A DNA stretch of 39,185 bases, from NCBI GenBank assembly GCA_937944055.1, contig CALDZJ010000077.1, forward strand, positions 1-39,185, read 5' to 3'. Both the position numbers and the translations under genes were made by a program. Each line of letters starts with the position of its first letter. Within the stretch, counting starts at the first letter, position 1. The notes under the pieces are model-generated. The model did no database searches. It saw nothing but the letters and a program-made list of their open reading frames with translations, and was not told the origin of the DNA. The DNA is from an uncultured Verrucomicrobiales bacterium. GTDB lineage: Bacteria > Verrucomicrobiota > Verrucomicrobiia > Verrucomicrobiales > Akkermansiaceae. Below are positions 23,906 through 32,416 of the stretch, piece by piece.

Positions 23906-26356
23906 ATGATTGAAAATATCCGCAAATACACCGGTCTTATGATCGTCGTTCTCGTCCTCCTCTTCGTTGGGCTCGTCTTCCTCGGTGATGGAGTTAGTAA
24001 CTCCTTCAGCAGCAAGCCCGTCATGAAAGTTGCTGGCCAATCCATCTCCCAAAAAGAGTTCGACCGGAATCGAGCAGTTCTCGATCTCCCCTCATCTCTC
24101 TCCTTTAGCCCACTTCCACGGGAATCACGCGTTCTCGCCAGTCACTACCTTGGCGATTCCGTGATCGATTTCGATCGCGTCAGCCCCGGAGCCATCGTGG
24201 CCCAAATGGGACAATTCCTCCAATCCAGCTCCTCCCCAGATCGCTTCGTCACCAACCGCCTCAACGTCCGTAAAGCGGGCATCGAATACGGCGTCACGCC
24301 AAGCAATGAGGAAGTAGAAAGCTTCGTCGAAAATGTCCTCTTTGCTGATAACGAAGGCAACTACGATGTCGAAGCCTATAACGACTTCATCAAAAACCGC
24401 GTCACAAACCTCGGCGGCACGAAAGGCTTCAACCTATACATCAAAGACCTCCTCACCGCTCAAAATCTCTCCAAACTCCTCGGAGGTGGCATTGCCCCCG
24501 AGATGGAAACCGTAAAATCTCTCTACGAAAACCAGAAACAAGTCATCACCGCCGAGCAGATCATCATCGAGCCCGGCAGCTATGAGTCCAAGGTCAACCC
24601 CAGCGAAGAAGAAATCAAAGCCTTCTACGAAGAGAACAAGGCCAACTATAACTCGGACGAGCTGCGCCGCGTTTCTTACGTTCACATTCAGCCCAATTGG
24701 GAAGAAACTCTCGAAAAAGCAAAAGCTGAAAAAGCCAAAGCCGATCAACTCGCTGAAGAAGCCCGCAAAAAACGTGAAGAGGCCAAAATGAAGGCCGAAG
24801 CCGAAGCCCAAAAGGCCAACGCTGAAAACGCTGAAAGCACCGCAGCCCAAGACCCTCAGACAGACCCTCAGACAGACCCTCAGACAGACCCTCAGACAGG
24901 CACTCCGCAAGCTGATGATAAAATGGCCGCAACCACCGATAGAGAAACCGCGACCGACAGCGCACAGGCCCAAGAAGCCGCCCCTCCAGTCACCGCCCCA
25001 GTTAGCCCAGAGGCCCTTGCCCTCGTGACAAAACTCAAAACCATGGCCGTTTACTTCGATAGCTCCTCCGCCGCGGTCAAAGCAAGCGAGGAAGAAAAAA
25101 TCACCGAAGCTGCGCAAGTCATTCTCGAGTCAAAAGACGTCATGCAAGGACTCACCGTCGGAGGATATGCTGACCTCCAAGGGAACGCAGACTTTAACCG
25201 CGAACTCTCCCTAAAGCGCGCTAAGGCCGTGCGAGATCGCCTCATCGAAAAAGGCGTCCCTGCCTCTCGCCTCACCGTCAATCACTTCGGAGAAGACACT
25301 TCGAAAAGCGCCAAAGAAGACCTTTGGAAAAGCCGACGAGTCGAAATCTCTCTCACTAAGCCCGAGCCCGAGCCACTCGAAGGTGAAGAAGGCGAAGAAG
25401 GCGAGAAGGGCGAGCAAGCCCCCGACCCGAACGAGACCCCAGTAGAGGTGGTCGAAGAGCCCACAACTCCACCCACCCCCCAAGCTCCCAAAGCTCCCAC
25501 TCCCACTCCACCGAGCTCGGCCTTCGATCAGCTCAACACGGTTCTGAGAAACCAAGCGGTCGATGCCCTAGCCCCACAGGTCAATACCTTCTTCCAAAAG
25601 CTGGCCGACAATCTCGGTGAAGACTTAGAAGGAATCAGCAAAGAAGCTGGCTACTCCCTCACCACTACCGAGTTTTTCTCTAAGGAGAATCCGCCCAGCG
25701 AGCTCACGAAGGGCATTCAAGATAGCCCCGTGGGCTCACTCGCCAATGCCATCTTCCTCCTCCCCGCCAGCGGAGACTCGGACGAGAAACTGAGCGACCC
25801 TCATAAAACAAATAACGGCTGGTTCATCATCCGCCTTGATGAAGCGCAGGAATCCGTCCCCCTTAGCTACGAGGAAGCAAAGGTCCGTGTCACGGTTGAT
25901 CTTAAGAAAAAGCTCGCCCGCGAAATGATGGTCGAAGACGCAAAAACTCTGCGCGATCAGCTCGCCGCCGCCCTCAAGGAAGGGCAGACCTTCGAGCAAG
26001 CCGCTAAGGCCTCTGATCTGACCGTTGAGAAAAAACCAAAACTCGTCGCTGGTCAGAGCTTCCAAGGCCGCTTCTTCGGTGACCCAGCCTTCGAGCCTGC
26101 TCGCTCAACCAACCCCGGTGAAATTGCCCCCCTTGAACTCACCCCATCCGAGGAAGAGCCCGAGCAAGCCCTCATCATCTACGTCGCTAAACGCGAAATC
26201 GAAAAAGATGAGCAATACGCCACGCAGCTCGAAAACTCCTTCAGCAATCTCAGCCAAGCCTCACGCCTCGTCGCCTTTGAAAACTGGCTTAACGACCGCT
26301 ATCAGGAGAGCAACGTCGTCCCCCCAGTCCTGAGTGACAACGATCAGGTTCAATAA
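23906..26356 (+). CDS. PpiD-like periplasmic foldase with an internal OmpA domain
   Basis: 816 residues from the ATG at 23906 (MIENIRKYTGLMIVVLVLLF). One N-terminal membrane helix (about 9-27) precedes a SurA/PpiD-type chaperone domain (MKVAGQSISQKEFDRNR, about 38-265). A parvulin-like first strand, ELRRVSYVHIQPN, is then interrupted by a charged Ala/Lys/Glu coiled coil (about 270-312), four DPQT repeats (316-331), an OmpA-like domain (about 370-483) and a Pro/Glu-rich linker (about 484-535). The rest of the foldase follows (ADNLGEDLEGISKEAGY, NNGWFIIRLDEAQES). In the OmpA part, Asp423 and Arg438 keep the spacing of the diaminopimelate-binding pair. It probably chaperones exported proteins while holding peptidoglycan; that combination is inferred. 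The gene for a small TPR protein follows 5 bp later. Confidence 0.8.
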   Translation: MIENIRKYTGLMIVVLVLLFVGLVFLGDGVSNSFSSKPVMKVAGQSISQKEFDRNRAVLDLPSSLSFSPLPRESRVLASHYLGDSVIDFDRVSPGAIVAQMGQFLQSSSSPDRFVTNRLNVRKAGIEYGVTPSNEEVESFVENVLFADNEGNYDVEAYNDFIKNRVTNLGGTKGFNLYIKDLLTAQNLSKLLGGGIAPEMETVKSLYENQKQVITAEQIIIEPGSYESKVNPSEEEIKAFYEENKANYNSDELRRVSYVHIQPNWEETLEKAKAEKAKADQLAEEARKKREEAKMKAEAEAQKANAENAESTAAQDPQTDPQTDPQTDPQTGTPQADDKMAATTDRETATDSAQAQEAAPPVTAPVSPEALALVTKLKTMAVYFDSSSAAVKASEEEKITEAAQVILESKDVMQGLTVGGYADLQGNADFNRELSLKRAKAVRDRLIEKGVPASRLTVNHFGEDTSKSAKEDLWKSRRVEISLTKPEPEPLEGEEGEEGEKGEQAPDPNETPVEVVEEPTTPPTPQAPKAPTPTPPSSAFDQLNTVLRNQAVDALAPQVNTFFQKLADNLGEDLEGISKEAGYSLTTTEFFSKENPPSELTKGIQDSPVGSLANAIFLLPASGDSDEKLSDPHKTNNGWFIIRLDEAQESVPLSYEEAKVRVTVDLKKKLAREMMVEDAKTLRDQLAAALKEGQTFEQAAKASDLTVEKKPKLVAGQSFQGRFFGDPAFEPARSTNPGEIAPLELTPSEEEPEQALIIYVAKREIEKDEQYATQLENSFSNLSQASRLVAFENWLNDRYQESNVVPPVLSDNDQVQ
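24851..24898 (+). repeat. Four perfect 12 bp repeats encoding DPQT
   Basis: GACCCTCAGACA is repeated four times without change, in frame, in the linker before the OmpA domain of the foldase. Perfect identity at the DNA level suggests recent expansion; copy number may vary between strains without breaking the frame. Confidence 0.9.
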
Positions 26357-26361
26357 AAGAC

Positions 26362-26721
26362 ATGGCTGATCCCTCGACTGATTCCTCATCTCGCGATGCC
26401 GCATTCGATCTGGGGAACACTCACCTCGCCCTAGGCGAACTTGACAAGGCTGAAGCAGCCTACCGCCAAGCCATCACGCTCGACGATGGCTTCTTCGATG
26501 GCTGGCAGGCCCTCGGCATGACCCTCTTGAAGCTTGAAAAAGTCAAGGAAGCGATCGGCTGCGGCATCAAGGCCACCCTCCTAGAACCAGATGATCTCCT
26601 CGCTTGGACCGGACTCTCGCAAATGTACGTTCGCGATGGACAAATCGCGGAAGCCGAGCACGCCAAAGGCAATGCCCGCATCCTCTCCATGGGAGGCAAG
26701 GTCACACGGTTGAAATCCTAA
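26362..26721 (+). CDS. Small cytoplasmic TPR protein
   Basis: 119 residues without a signal peptide. Three TPR units are visible: AAFDLGNTHLALGELDKAEA, FDGWQALGMTLLKLEKVKEA and LLAWTGLSQMYVRDGQIAEA. It probably mediates protein contacts; no enzyme motif is present. The start lies 5 bp after the foldase stop, so the two are likely one operon and may act together. Its last codons and TAA stop come from the left arm of an inverted-repeat element (26713-26889), so the original C-terminus may have been altered. Confidence 0.75.
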   Translation: MADPSTDSSSRDAAFDLGNTHLALGELDKAEAAYRQAITLDDGFFDGWQALGMTLLKLEKVKEAIGCGIKATLLEPDDLLAWTGLSQMYVRDGQIAEAEHAKGNARILSMGGKVTRLKS

Positions 26722-26889
26722 TTCCTAAGTTCTGAAACTCTCAACAAATCAGAAACCGAACTAGCCTCCGCGACAAAGCCACCCAACTCATGAAAATCCT
26801 AGGTGCCATCGTCACCAAATCCAGAGGCAAGCTCTAGAAGTCCCACCCTCCTCTCCGTTTTGAGTTTCAAGTTTTAGAAATTAGGATTT
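26713..26889. mobile_element. MITE-like element with 28 bp imperfect terminal inverted repeats
   Basis: The left arm (26713-26740) and right arm (26862-26889) match as inverted repeats at 23 of 28 positions; the outer 11 and inner 8 bases are identical. They enclose 121 bp with no gene beyond a 15-codon frame lacking a ribosome site. The arms can also be read as degenerate 7 bp units (CCTAATT, TCTAAAA, CTTGAAA). A non-autonomous element and an RNA hairpin are both possible. No transposase or clear target duplication is visible. Confidence 0.45.
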
Positions 26890-26916
26890 CCACCCAGCAC
26901 TCACTTTCTACCTACA

Positions 26917-28479
26917 ATGTTTTATATCACCACCGCCATCGATTACCCAAATGGCAAACCACACATCGGGCATGCCTACGAGAAAGTCCTCGCAGATGTC
27001 CTCACCCGCTACCAGCGATTTAAGGGACAGCCCGTCTACTACCTCACCGGGGTCGATCAGCACGGACAGAAAATGGTCAAGACAGCCGAGGCCGAGGGCG
27101 TCAATGTCGCCACCATTGCCAAGCGGAATACGAAAGGCTTCATCAAGCTCTGGGAGAAACTCAACGTCCAATACGATGGCTGGGCTGAAACCACCGACGA
27201 GCAGCATAAAACCTGCGTCCAGGCCATCCTCACCAAGCTAAAAGAATCAGGGGCTCTCTATAAAAAATCCTACGCTGGCTTCTACTCCGTCCGCCAAGAG
27301 CAATTCCTCACCGACCGCGACCGCAACGAGGCTGGAGAATTCGGCCCAGAATGGGGCGAAGTGATGGAAATTGAAGAAGAGAACTGGTATTTCAAACTCT
27401 CGGACCATGCCGAATGGCTCAAGGCCACCGTCGAGTCAGATGACCTCAAAATCATCCCAGAATTTCGCAAGACTGAGGTTCTCAATGCCGCCGAGCGGGC
27501 CGGTGAAACCGACCTTTGCATCTCACGCCCCAAGGACCGCCTCGCTTGGGGCATCCCCCTTCCCTTCGATCCAGACTTCGTCACCTACGTCTGGTTTGAT
27601 GCCCTCATTAACTACCTCTCCTTTGCCGGATATCAGAAACCTGAGGGCTCAGAACTTCCGGACTTCGACTCACTCTGGCCCGCCGATCTCCAAATCATCG
27701 GTAAAGACATCCTCGTCCCAGCACACGCCATTTATTGGCCCTGCATGCTCCATGCGATGGGCTTCCAGGCCGCTGACATGCCCACCATCCTCGTGCATGG
27801 CTTCTGGAATGTCCGGGGGGACAAAATGTCAAAATCTCTCGGCAATATCGTAGATCCAGATGAACTCTCAGAGAAATTCGGCCCCGAGACCCTCCGCTAC
27901 TACCTCTGCCGTGACATCCGCTCCGGTAAGGATAGCGACTTCGATATCGAACGCCTCGTCATGCTCTTTAATACCGAGCTCGCCAATGATCTCGGGAATC
28001 TCCTGAACCGCTCCATCAACATGACCAAGGGCTTTTGTAATTCCACCATCAGCTCCACCCAGACCGAGGAGGACGAGGACATCGCCCTCCGTGAATCTTT
28101 AGCCAAAACAGCAGCCGCATACCGTGAGGCGATGGATCAATGTGAAATCAGCGTTGCCCTCCAAGCCATCAATGACCATGTCACACACTGCAATGGCTAC
28201 CTAGAGCGCCACAAGCCTTGGGAAATGAAAAAAGACGAAGCCCAGCTCCCTCGGGTCGGCGAAATTCTCTCGCACACCGCCGAGTCCTGCGCTCACCTCG
28301 CCCTTCTTCTCCGCCCCATTCTCCCCGCTGCCGCCGAAAAAATCCTCGCACAACTCAAGAAGGAAAACCTCAGCGAAATGCAGCTCGATAAGCTCAAGTG
28401 GGGACTCCTCGAAGCAGGCCACCAAACCGGGAAACCAAAGCCCGTCTTTCCCCGTATCCAGCTTGAAGAAAAGGACTGA
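26917..28479 (+). CDS. metG: Methionyl-tRNA synthetase
   Basis: 520 residues. Class I signatures are present: PNGKPHIGHAYEKVLADV (HIGH) and NVRGDKMSKSLGN (KMSKS), plus YVWFDALINY. The connective insertion reads YAGFYSVRQEQFLTDRD; the Cys residues that bind zinc in many MetRS enzymes are absent, so this is a zinc-free form. There is no C-terminal tRNA-binding (EMAP-like) domain. It supplies Met-tRNA for initiation and elongation. The stop shares one base with the next start (TGATG), which indicates translational coupling to the CoA-binding gene. Confidence 0.95.
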   Translation: MFYITTAIDYPNGKPHIGHAYEKVLADVLTRYQRFKGQPVYYLTGVDQHGQKMVKTAEAEGVNVATIAKRNTKGFIKLWEKLNVQYDGWAETTDEQHKTCVQAILTKLKESGALYKKSYAGFYSVRQEQFLTDRDRNEAGEFGPEWGEVMEIEEENWYFKLSDHAEWLKATVESDDLKIIPEFRKTEVLNAAERAGETDLCISRPKDRLAWGIPLPFDPDFVTYVWFDALINYLSFAGYQKPEGSELPDFDSLWPADLQIIGKDILVPAHAIYWPCMLHAMGFQAADMPTILVHGFWNVRGDKMSKSLGNIVDPDELSEKFGPETLRYYLCRDIRSGKDSDFDIERLVMLFNTELANDLGNLLNRSINMTKGFCNSTISSTQTEEDEDIALRESLAKTAAAYREAMDQCEISVALQAINDHVTHCNGYLERHKPWEMKKDEAQLPRVGEILSHTAESCAHLALLLRPILPAAAEKILAQLKKENLSEMQLDKLKWGLLEAGHQTGKPKPVFPRIQLEEKD

Positions 28480-28829
28480 TGAAAGTTGCCATCCTAGGGG
28501 CCAGCACCAAGACTGACCGATACTCCCACCGGGCTCAGAAGCTCCTCATGGAGCAGCAGCACGAAGTCATTCCCGTCAGCCCGCGAGGAGACGAGGTTCT
28601 CGGCATCCCCGGCAGCACCAAGGTTCCACCCGGGGTCGATACCCTCACTCTCTATCTCAGTCCCAAGAGGCTTCTCCCCCTGCTCGATGAACTCATTGCC
28701 GCCGCTCCTCGCCGCGTCATCTTCAACCCCGGAACGGAAAGCCCAGAAGCGGTCGAGCGCCTCAGCGCAGCCGGCATCGAGTGCCAAGAAGCCTGCACCC
28801 TCGTTCTACTCAACACGGGAGCCTTCTAG
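28479..28829 (+). CDS. CoA-binding domain protein (YccU-like)
   Basis: 116 residues forming a single Rossmann fold of the CoA_binding_2 type: MKVAILGASTKTDRYSHRA at the start (nucleotide-binding loop), then VIPVSPRG, RVIFNPGTESPE and a final CQEACTLVLLNTGAF. Homologues bind CoA in vitro, but their biological role is unknown. It is coupled to metG through the TGATG overlap, a position that does not explain its job. Confidence 0.85.
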   Translation: MKVAILGASTKTDRYSHRAQKLLMEQQHEVIPVSPRGDEVLGIPGSTKVPPGVDTLTLYLSPKRLLPLLDELIAAAPRRVIFNPGTESPEAVERLSAAGIECQEACTLVLLNTGAF

Positions 28830-28880
28830 GGAGGAAAATTGGAAAACTAAATCTTTCCAGCCCCCCTTCATGTCTTAGCC

Positions 28881-31028
28881 TTGGCCGTGCTCTTCGACCA
28901 GCGTATCGCCGAACTCCGCGCGGAACTTTCGCGCCATAATCAACTCTACTACCAAGACGCCGCACCCGAAATCTCGGACGCTGAATACGACCGTCTTTTC
29001 CGCGAGCTCGAGGACCTTGAAAAAGCAAATCCTGATCTCCACGATCCAAATTCACCCACCCAGCGCGTGGGCGGAGCGCCGCTCAAAGCCTTCCAACAGC
29101 GCTCTCACCTCCTCCCCATGCTCTCGATCGATGACCTCTTCACGGAAGGAGAAGTCGCCGAGTTTTTCACACGCCTTCAAAAAGGACTTTCGCTCGAACG
29201 CATTCCACTCACCGTGGAGCCAAAGATCGATGGCGTCGCCTGCTCGCTCGTCTACCGTGATGGCGCTCTCAACTACGCCCTCACCCGTGGCGATGGCTCC
29301 CGTGGCGATGACATCTCACAAAACGTCCGCACGATCCAAAGCCTCCCTCTCACCCTCGAGAACGCTCCGGGACTACTCGAAGTCCGTGGCGAGATCTTCA
29401 TGCCCTCCGCTGGCTTTGCCGAACTCAACGAACAACGCGAAGAAAACGGACTCGACACCTTCGCTAATCCCCGCAACGCCACCGCAGGCACCCTCAAATC
29501 TCTCGACCCAAAAGTCGTCGCCACCCGCCCTCTCGCTTTCCTCGCCCACGGAATCGGCGCGCACGAAGGCCGCCACATGGAAACAGAAGACGACTTCCGC
29601 CAACTCCTCGAGCAATTTCAAATCCCCCGTAATTCCCCAATCTGGCACGTTTCGACCTTAGAGGAAGTCCTCTCCGCGATCCGCGAGCTCGATCATAAAC
29701 GCCACCACCTCGGCCACGGCACCGATGGCGCCGTCATCAAAGTCCTCAACTTCGCACAGCGCGAGGCCCTCGGCTTCACCTCCCGCGCTCCTCGCTGGGC
29801 CGCGGCCTTCAAATACCCCCCTGAGCAAAAAGAAACCCTCCTCAAAGACATCACCATTCAGGTCGGCCGCACCGGCGTCCTCACCCCCGTGGCCGAGCTT
29901 GAGCCCGTCCTAGTCTCCGGCAGCACCGTGGCCCGCGCCACCCTCCACAATCAGGAGGAAATTGAGCGCAAGGATGTGCGCATTGGCGATACCGTCCTCA
30001 TCGAGAAAGCCGGCGAAATCATTCCTTCCGTCGTGCAAGTGATCCTCGCAAAGCGCCCCGCCGCTGCACTCCCCTATCACCTCCCCACGGTTCTAAATCA
30101 CCAGTGCCCCTCCTGTCAGGCCCCTATCGAAAAGGCCGAGGGCTTCGTCGCTTGGCGCTGTGTGAACTTCGAGTGCCCCGCTCAAGCCGTGACTGCGATC
30201 ACTCACTTCGCGAGCCGGAAGGCGTTGGATCTCGATGGGCTCGGCGAGTCTGTCGCGATCAAATTAGTAGAGTCAAAGCGAGCCTCCTCTCCGCTCGATC
30301 TCTTCTCATTATCGATCGAGGATCTTGGCGGACTGATGCTCGACCCCGCAAAATCAGCGGACGGACTCACAAAATCAAAAGAACGCCGCTTCGGCGAAAA
30401 ACGAGCCACCACGCTCATCAATTCCTTAGAAAAAGCCCGCCACGAAATGCCTCTCAGCCGCTGGCTCTTCGCAATGGGCATCTCCCAAATCGGGGAATCC
30501 GCGGCCCGCGAGCTCGCCCGCCTTCACGAAACACTCAGCGACCTTGCCGACTCTCAAATCGTCTCCGATCTCGCCGACCTCCCTGACTTTGAGGAACTCT
30601 CGAAATCAAAACGCAAAAAAGAGAACCACCCGCGTCTCAAAGATTACCAAATCGATGACAATCTCGGACCCGTAGCGGCCCAAAACCTTCGTGCCTTTTT
30701 CAAATCTCCGGCAGGCCAAAGCGTCCTTTCCAAACTCGCCGAACTCGGTATCGATCCGAAGTCCGACAACTACGCGCCCGATCCCGTCGCCGCCTCCGAA
30801 GGCCTTCCTCTCGCCGGAAAAACCTTCGTCATTACCGGCACTCTCTCGCAACCCCGCCCCGAGTTCAAAAAAGTCATCGAGGCCCATGGCGGAAAAGTCA
30901 GTGGCTCCGTTTCCTCAAAAACCGACTACCTCCTCTCCGGCGAGGGCGGCGGCTCAAAGAAAACGAAAGCGGAATCCCTCAATGTCCCCGTCATCGATGA
31001 AGAAGGCCTCCAAGCCCTCATTTCTTAG
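28881..31028 (+). CDS. ligA: NAD-dependent DNA ligase
   Basis: 715 residues from a TTG at 28881; a GTG two codons later (28887) is equally possible and there is no good ATG. The order is standard: Ia domain (NQLYYQDAAPEISDAEYDRLF), adenylation site EPKIDGVA with Lys115, OB fold, a four-Cys zinc finger (CPSC...CVNFECPAQ), HhH domain and a C-terminal BRCT domain (GKTFVITGTLSQPRPEFKK). The HhH region has an extra charged stretch of about 30 residues (FEELSKSKRKKENHPR). It seals Okazaki fragments and repair nicks. The last codons and stop are duplicated downstream by a 33 bp tandem repeat. Confidence 0.95.
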   Translation: MAVLFDQRIAELRAELSRHNQLYYQDAAPEISDAEYDRLFRELEDLEKANPDLHDPNSPTQRVGGAPLKAFQQRSHLLPMLSIDDLFTEGEVAEFFTRLQKGLSLERIPLTVEPKIDGVACSLVYRDGALNYALTRGDGSRGDDISQNVRTIQSLPLTLENAPGLLEVRGEIFMPSAGFAELNEQREENGLDTFANPRNATAGTLKSLDPKVVATRPLAFLAHGIGAHEGRHMETEDDFRQLLEQFQIPRNSPIWHVSTLEEVLSAIRELDHKRHHLGHGTDGAVIKVLNFAQREALGFTSRAPRWAAAFKYPPEQKETLLKDITIQVGRTGVLTPVAELEPVLVSGSTVARATLHNQEEIERKDVRIGDTVLIEKAGEIIPSVVQVILAKRPAAALPYHLPTVLNHQCPSCQAPIEKAEGFVAWRCVNFECPAQAVTAITHFASRKALDLDGLGESVAIKLVESKRASSPLDLFSLSIEDLGGLMLDPAKSADGLTKSKERRFGEKRATTLINSLEKARHEMPLSRWLFAMGISQIGESAARELARLHETLSDLADSQIVSDLADLPDFEELSKSKRKKENHPRLKDYQIDDNLGPVAAQNLRAFFKSPAGQSVLSKLAELGIDPKSDNYAPDPVAASEGLPLAGKTFVITGTLSQPRPEFKKVIEAHGGKVSGSVSSKTDYLLSGEGGGSKKTKAESLNVPVIDEEGLQALIS

Positions 31029-31074
31029 CCCCAAGGAGCGCTCCAAGTCCTCATTTCTTAGCCTCAAGGAGCGC
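31009..31074 (+). repeat. 33 bp tandem duplication covering the ligA stop codon
   Basis: Units 31009-31041 and 31042-31074 are identical except for two C/T changes. The first holds the last ligA codons and its TAG; the second carries a silent copy of them after the stop. Confidence 0.85.
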
Positions 31075-31099
31075 GGGCGTCCCGCCCGTCCCTTTCTTT
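31074..31099 (+). terminator. Probable rho-independent terminator of ligA
   Basis: A perfect GC-only 6 bp stem (CGGGCG/CGCCCG, loop TCC, 31074-31088) is followed by the pyrimidine-rich TCCCTTTCTTT. It lies between the converging ligA and trmD genes. The T tract is interrupted, so efficiency is uncertain. Confidence 0.5.
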
Positions 31100-31770
31100 C
31101 AACCTAACAAATCCGGCCGATTCTCCTTCGTCCGCTCAATTGCCTTCTCCTTTTTCCACTCCTCAATCTTAGCATGATGACCCGAGAGAAAAACCTCAGG
31201 CACCTTTAGCCCCCTATACTCAATCGGCTTCGTATAAGCCGGAGCTTCAAGCAAATTGGGATCCGAAAAAGACTCATCGACCGCCGAGCGCGCATCGCCC
31301 AAGGCACCAGGAAGGAGTCGCACAATCGCATCGGTCACCACCGCTGCCGCAATCGCTCCATTCGTAAGCACGTAGTCACCAATCGAAAGTTCCAGATCGA
31401 CCAACTCATCGATCACGCGATGATCCACTCCTTCGTAATGGCCACAGAGAAAAATGATGTGCTCTAACTCTGACAACCCGCGCGCCAGAGACTGCTTAAA
31501 AACTTGCCCCTGAGGAGTGAGCAAAATCACCTTCGTCTTTTCCTCACGCAGTTCCTCGATCGCCGCGAAAATAGGCTCCGGTTTCAGCAACATCCCTTGC
31601 CCACCTCCACAGAGATAATCGTCAGTTTTGAGATGCTTCCCGCTCGCCCAATCACGCAGATTATGCGCCTTAATTTCCACAATCCCCGCCTCCTGAGCCC
31701 GCTTCATCATGCTCTCGCCGAGTGGCGCAAGCGCAATCTCTGGGAAGAGCGTGAGAATATCGATCCTCAC
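31099..31770 (-). CDS. trmD: tRNA (guanine-37-N1)-methyltransferase
   Basis: 223 residues from a GTG two bases after the preceding stop. SPOUT/TrmD signatures are complete: RIDILTLFPE at the start, DDYLCGGGQGMLLKPEPI, FLCGHYEGVDHRV, ELSIGDYVLTNGAIAA (the trefoil-knot SAM site) and EYRGLKVPEVFLSGHHAKI. It methylates G37 next to the anticodon, preventing frameshifts. It usually sits with rpsP, rimM and rplS; here it instead follows an L,D-transpeptidase gene, with 2 bp between them. Confidence 0.95.
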   Translation of the reverse strand: MRIDILTLFPEIALAPLGESMMKRAQEAGIVEIKAHNLRDWASGKHLKTDDYLCGGGQGMLLKPEPIFAAIEELREEKTKVILLTPQGQVFKQSLARGLSELEHIIFLCGHYEGVDHRVIDELVDLELSIGDYVLTNGAIAAAVVTDAIVRLLPGALGDARSAVDESFSDPNLLEAPAYTKPIEYRGLKVPEVFLSGHHAKIEEWKKEKAIERTKENRPDLLG

Positions 31771-31772
31771 CT

Positions 31773-32372
31773 TTATTGAACAATGACAGGGGTTCCAATT
31801 TTGACATTCTCAAAGAAAGTCTGAGCCATTTTTTTCGGCAAGCGCACACATCCATGAGAGGCGGCATAACCCGGCAGGTGACCCACGTGCATTCCAATCG
31901 CTCCATTAAAACGCATGAAATACGGCATGGGAGCATTTTCAAAAACTTGCCCCGCTTTTGCGCGATGCTTCCGCGTGTCAGCATCCGCATTCACGACCTG
32001 TCCCGTAGCAGTATCTCGAATCACTCCGTAGAGTGACGATTTATGATTCGGGCTTTTTTGGGTGATCTTAAAGGCTCCGGCCGGAGTCGTATGGGTCGAT
32101 TTACCAGTGGAAATAGGGCTCATTCCTACGAGTTGAGATCCCTTATAAAAATAGGCTTTTTGCTCACTTCGCACGATCCGGATCGAGGCCGGACCAGCCA
32201 CCGAGTCACCATCCCAGTATCCCCGCTCATGCGCCATGGGCTGCGCTTGCGGGCCCGCCGCTTGTGAACGGAAAGCCGAAAGATACCCCCCTCCACTCTT
32301 GCTCACCGGAGCGAAGGAATCAGAGCACGATGGGAGCAGAAAGAACAGGGGGAGGAGAAAAAGAGATTTCAT
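31773..32372 (-). CDS. L,D-transpeptidase (YkuD) lipoprotein
   Basis: 199 residues with a lipoprotein signal, MKSLFLLPLFFLLPSC, whose lipobox Cys16 would be lipidated. The YkuD domain (about 62-199) carries the catalytic motif HVGHLPGYAASHGCVRLP with His173 and Cys175. Such enzymes make 3-3 cross-links in peptidoglycan or attach proteins to it. It starts 44 bp after rsmB and ends 2 bp before trmD, so it is probably in the same transcript, although its substrate lies outside the cytoplasm. Confidence 0.9.
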   Translation of the reverse strand: MKSLFLLPLFFLLPSCSDSFAPVSKSGGGYLSAFRSQAAGPQAQPMAHERGYWDGDSVAGPASIRIVRSEQKAYFYKGSQLVGMSPISTGKSTHTTPAGAFKITQKSPNHKSSLYGVIRDTATGQVVNADADTRKHRAKAGQVFENAPMPYFMRFNGAIGMHVGHLPGYAASHGCVRLPKKMAQTFFENVKIGTPVIVQ

Positions 32373-32373
32373 G

Positions 32374-32390
32374 ACTTAGTTCAGCTAAGT
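32374..32390. promoter_or_regulatory. Inverted repeat touching the L,D-transpeptidase start
   Basis: A 6 bp inverted repeat (ACTTAG, 5-base spacer, CTAAGT) begins two bases upstream of the ATG and fills the space where a ribosome site would be; none is visible. It may be an operator or an mRNA hairpin limiting translation. Confidence 0.35.
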
Positions 32391-32416
32391 AAAGTATCGC
32401 AAAAATCCCCCTCGGG

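Noticed and set aside
24434-25117. 227-codon minus-strand frame with Phe/Gly-rich and CLRV repeats
   Set aside because: It is the reverse of the Lys/Glu/Ala coiled coil and DPQT repeats of the foldase; the composition is a shadow effect.
26790-26837. 15-codon frame MKILGAIVTKSRGKL
   Set aside because: No ribosome-binding site, very short, and inside the inverted-repeat element.
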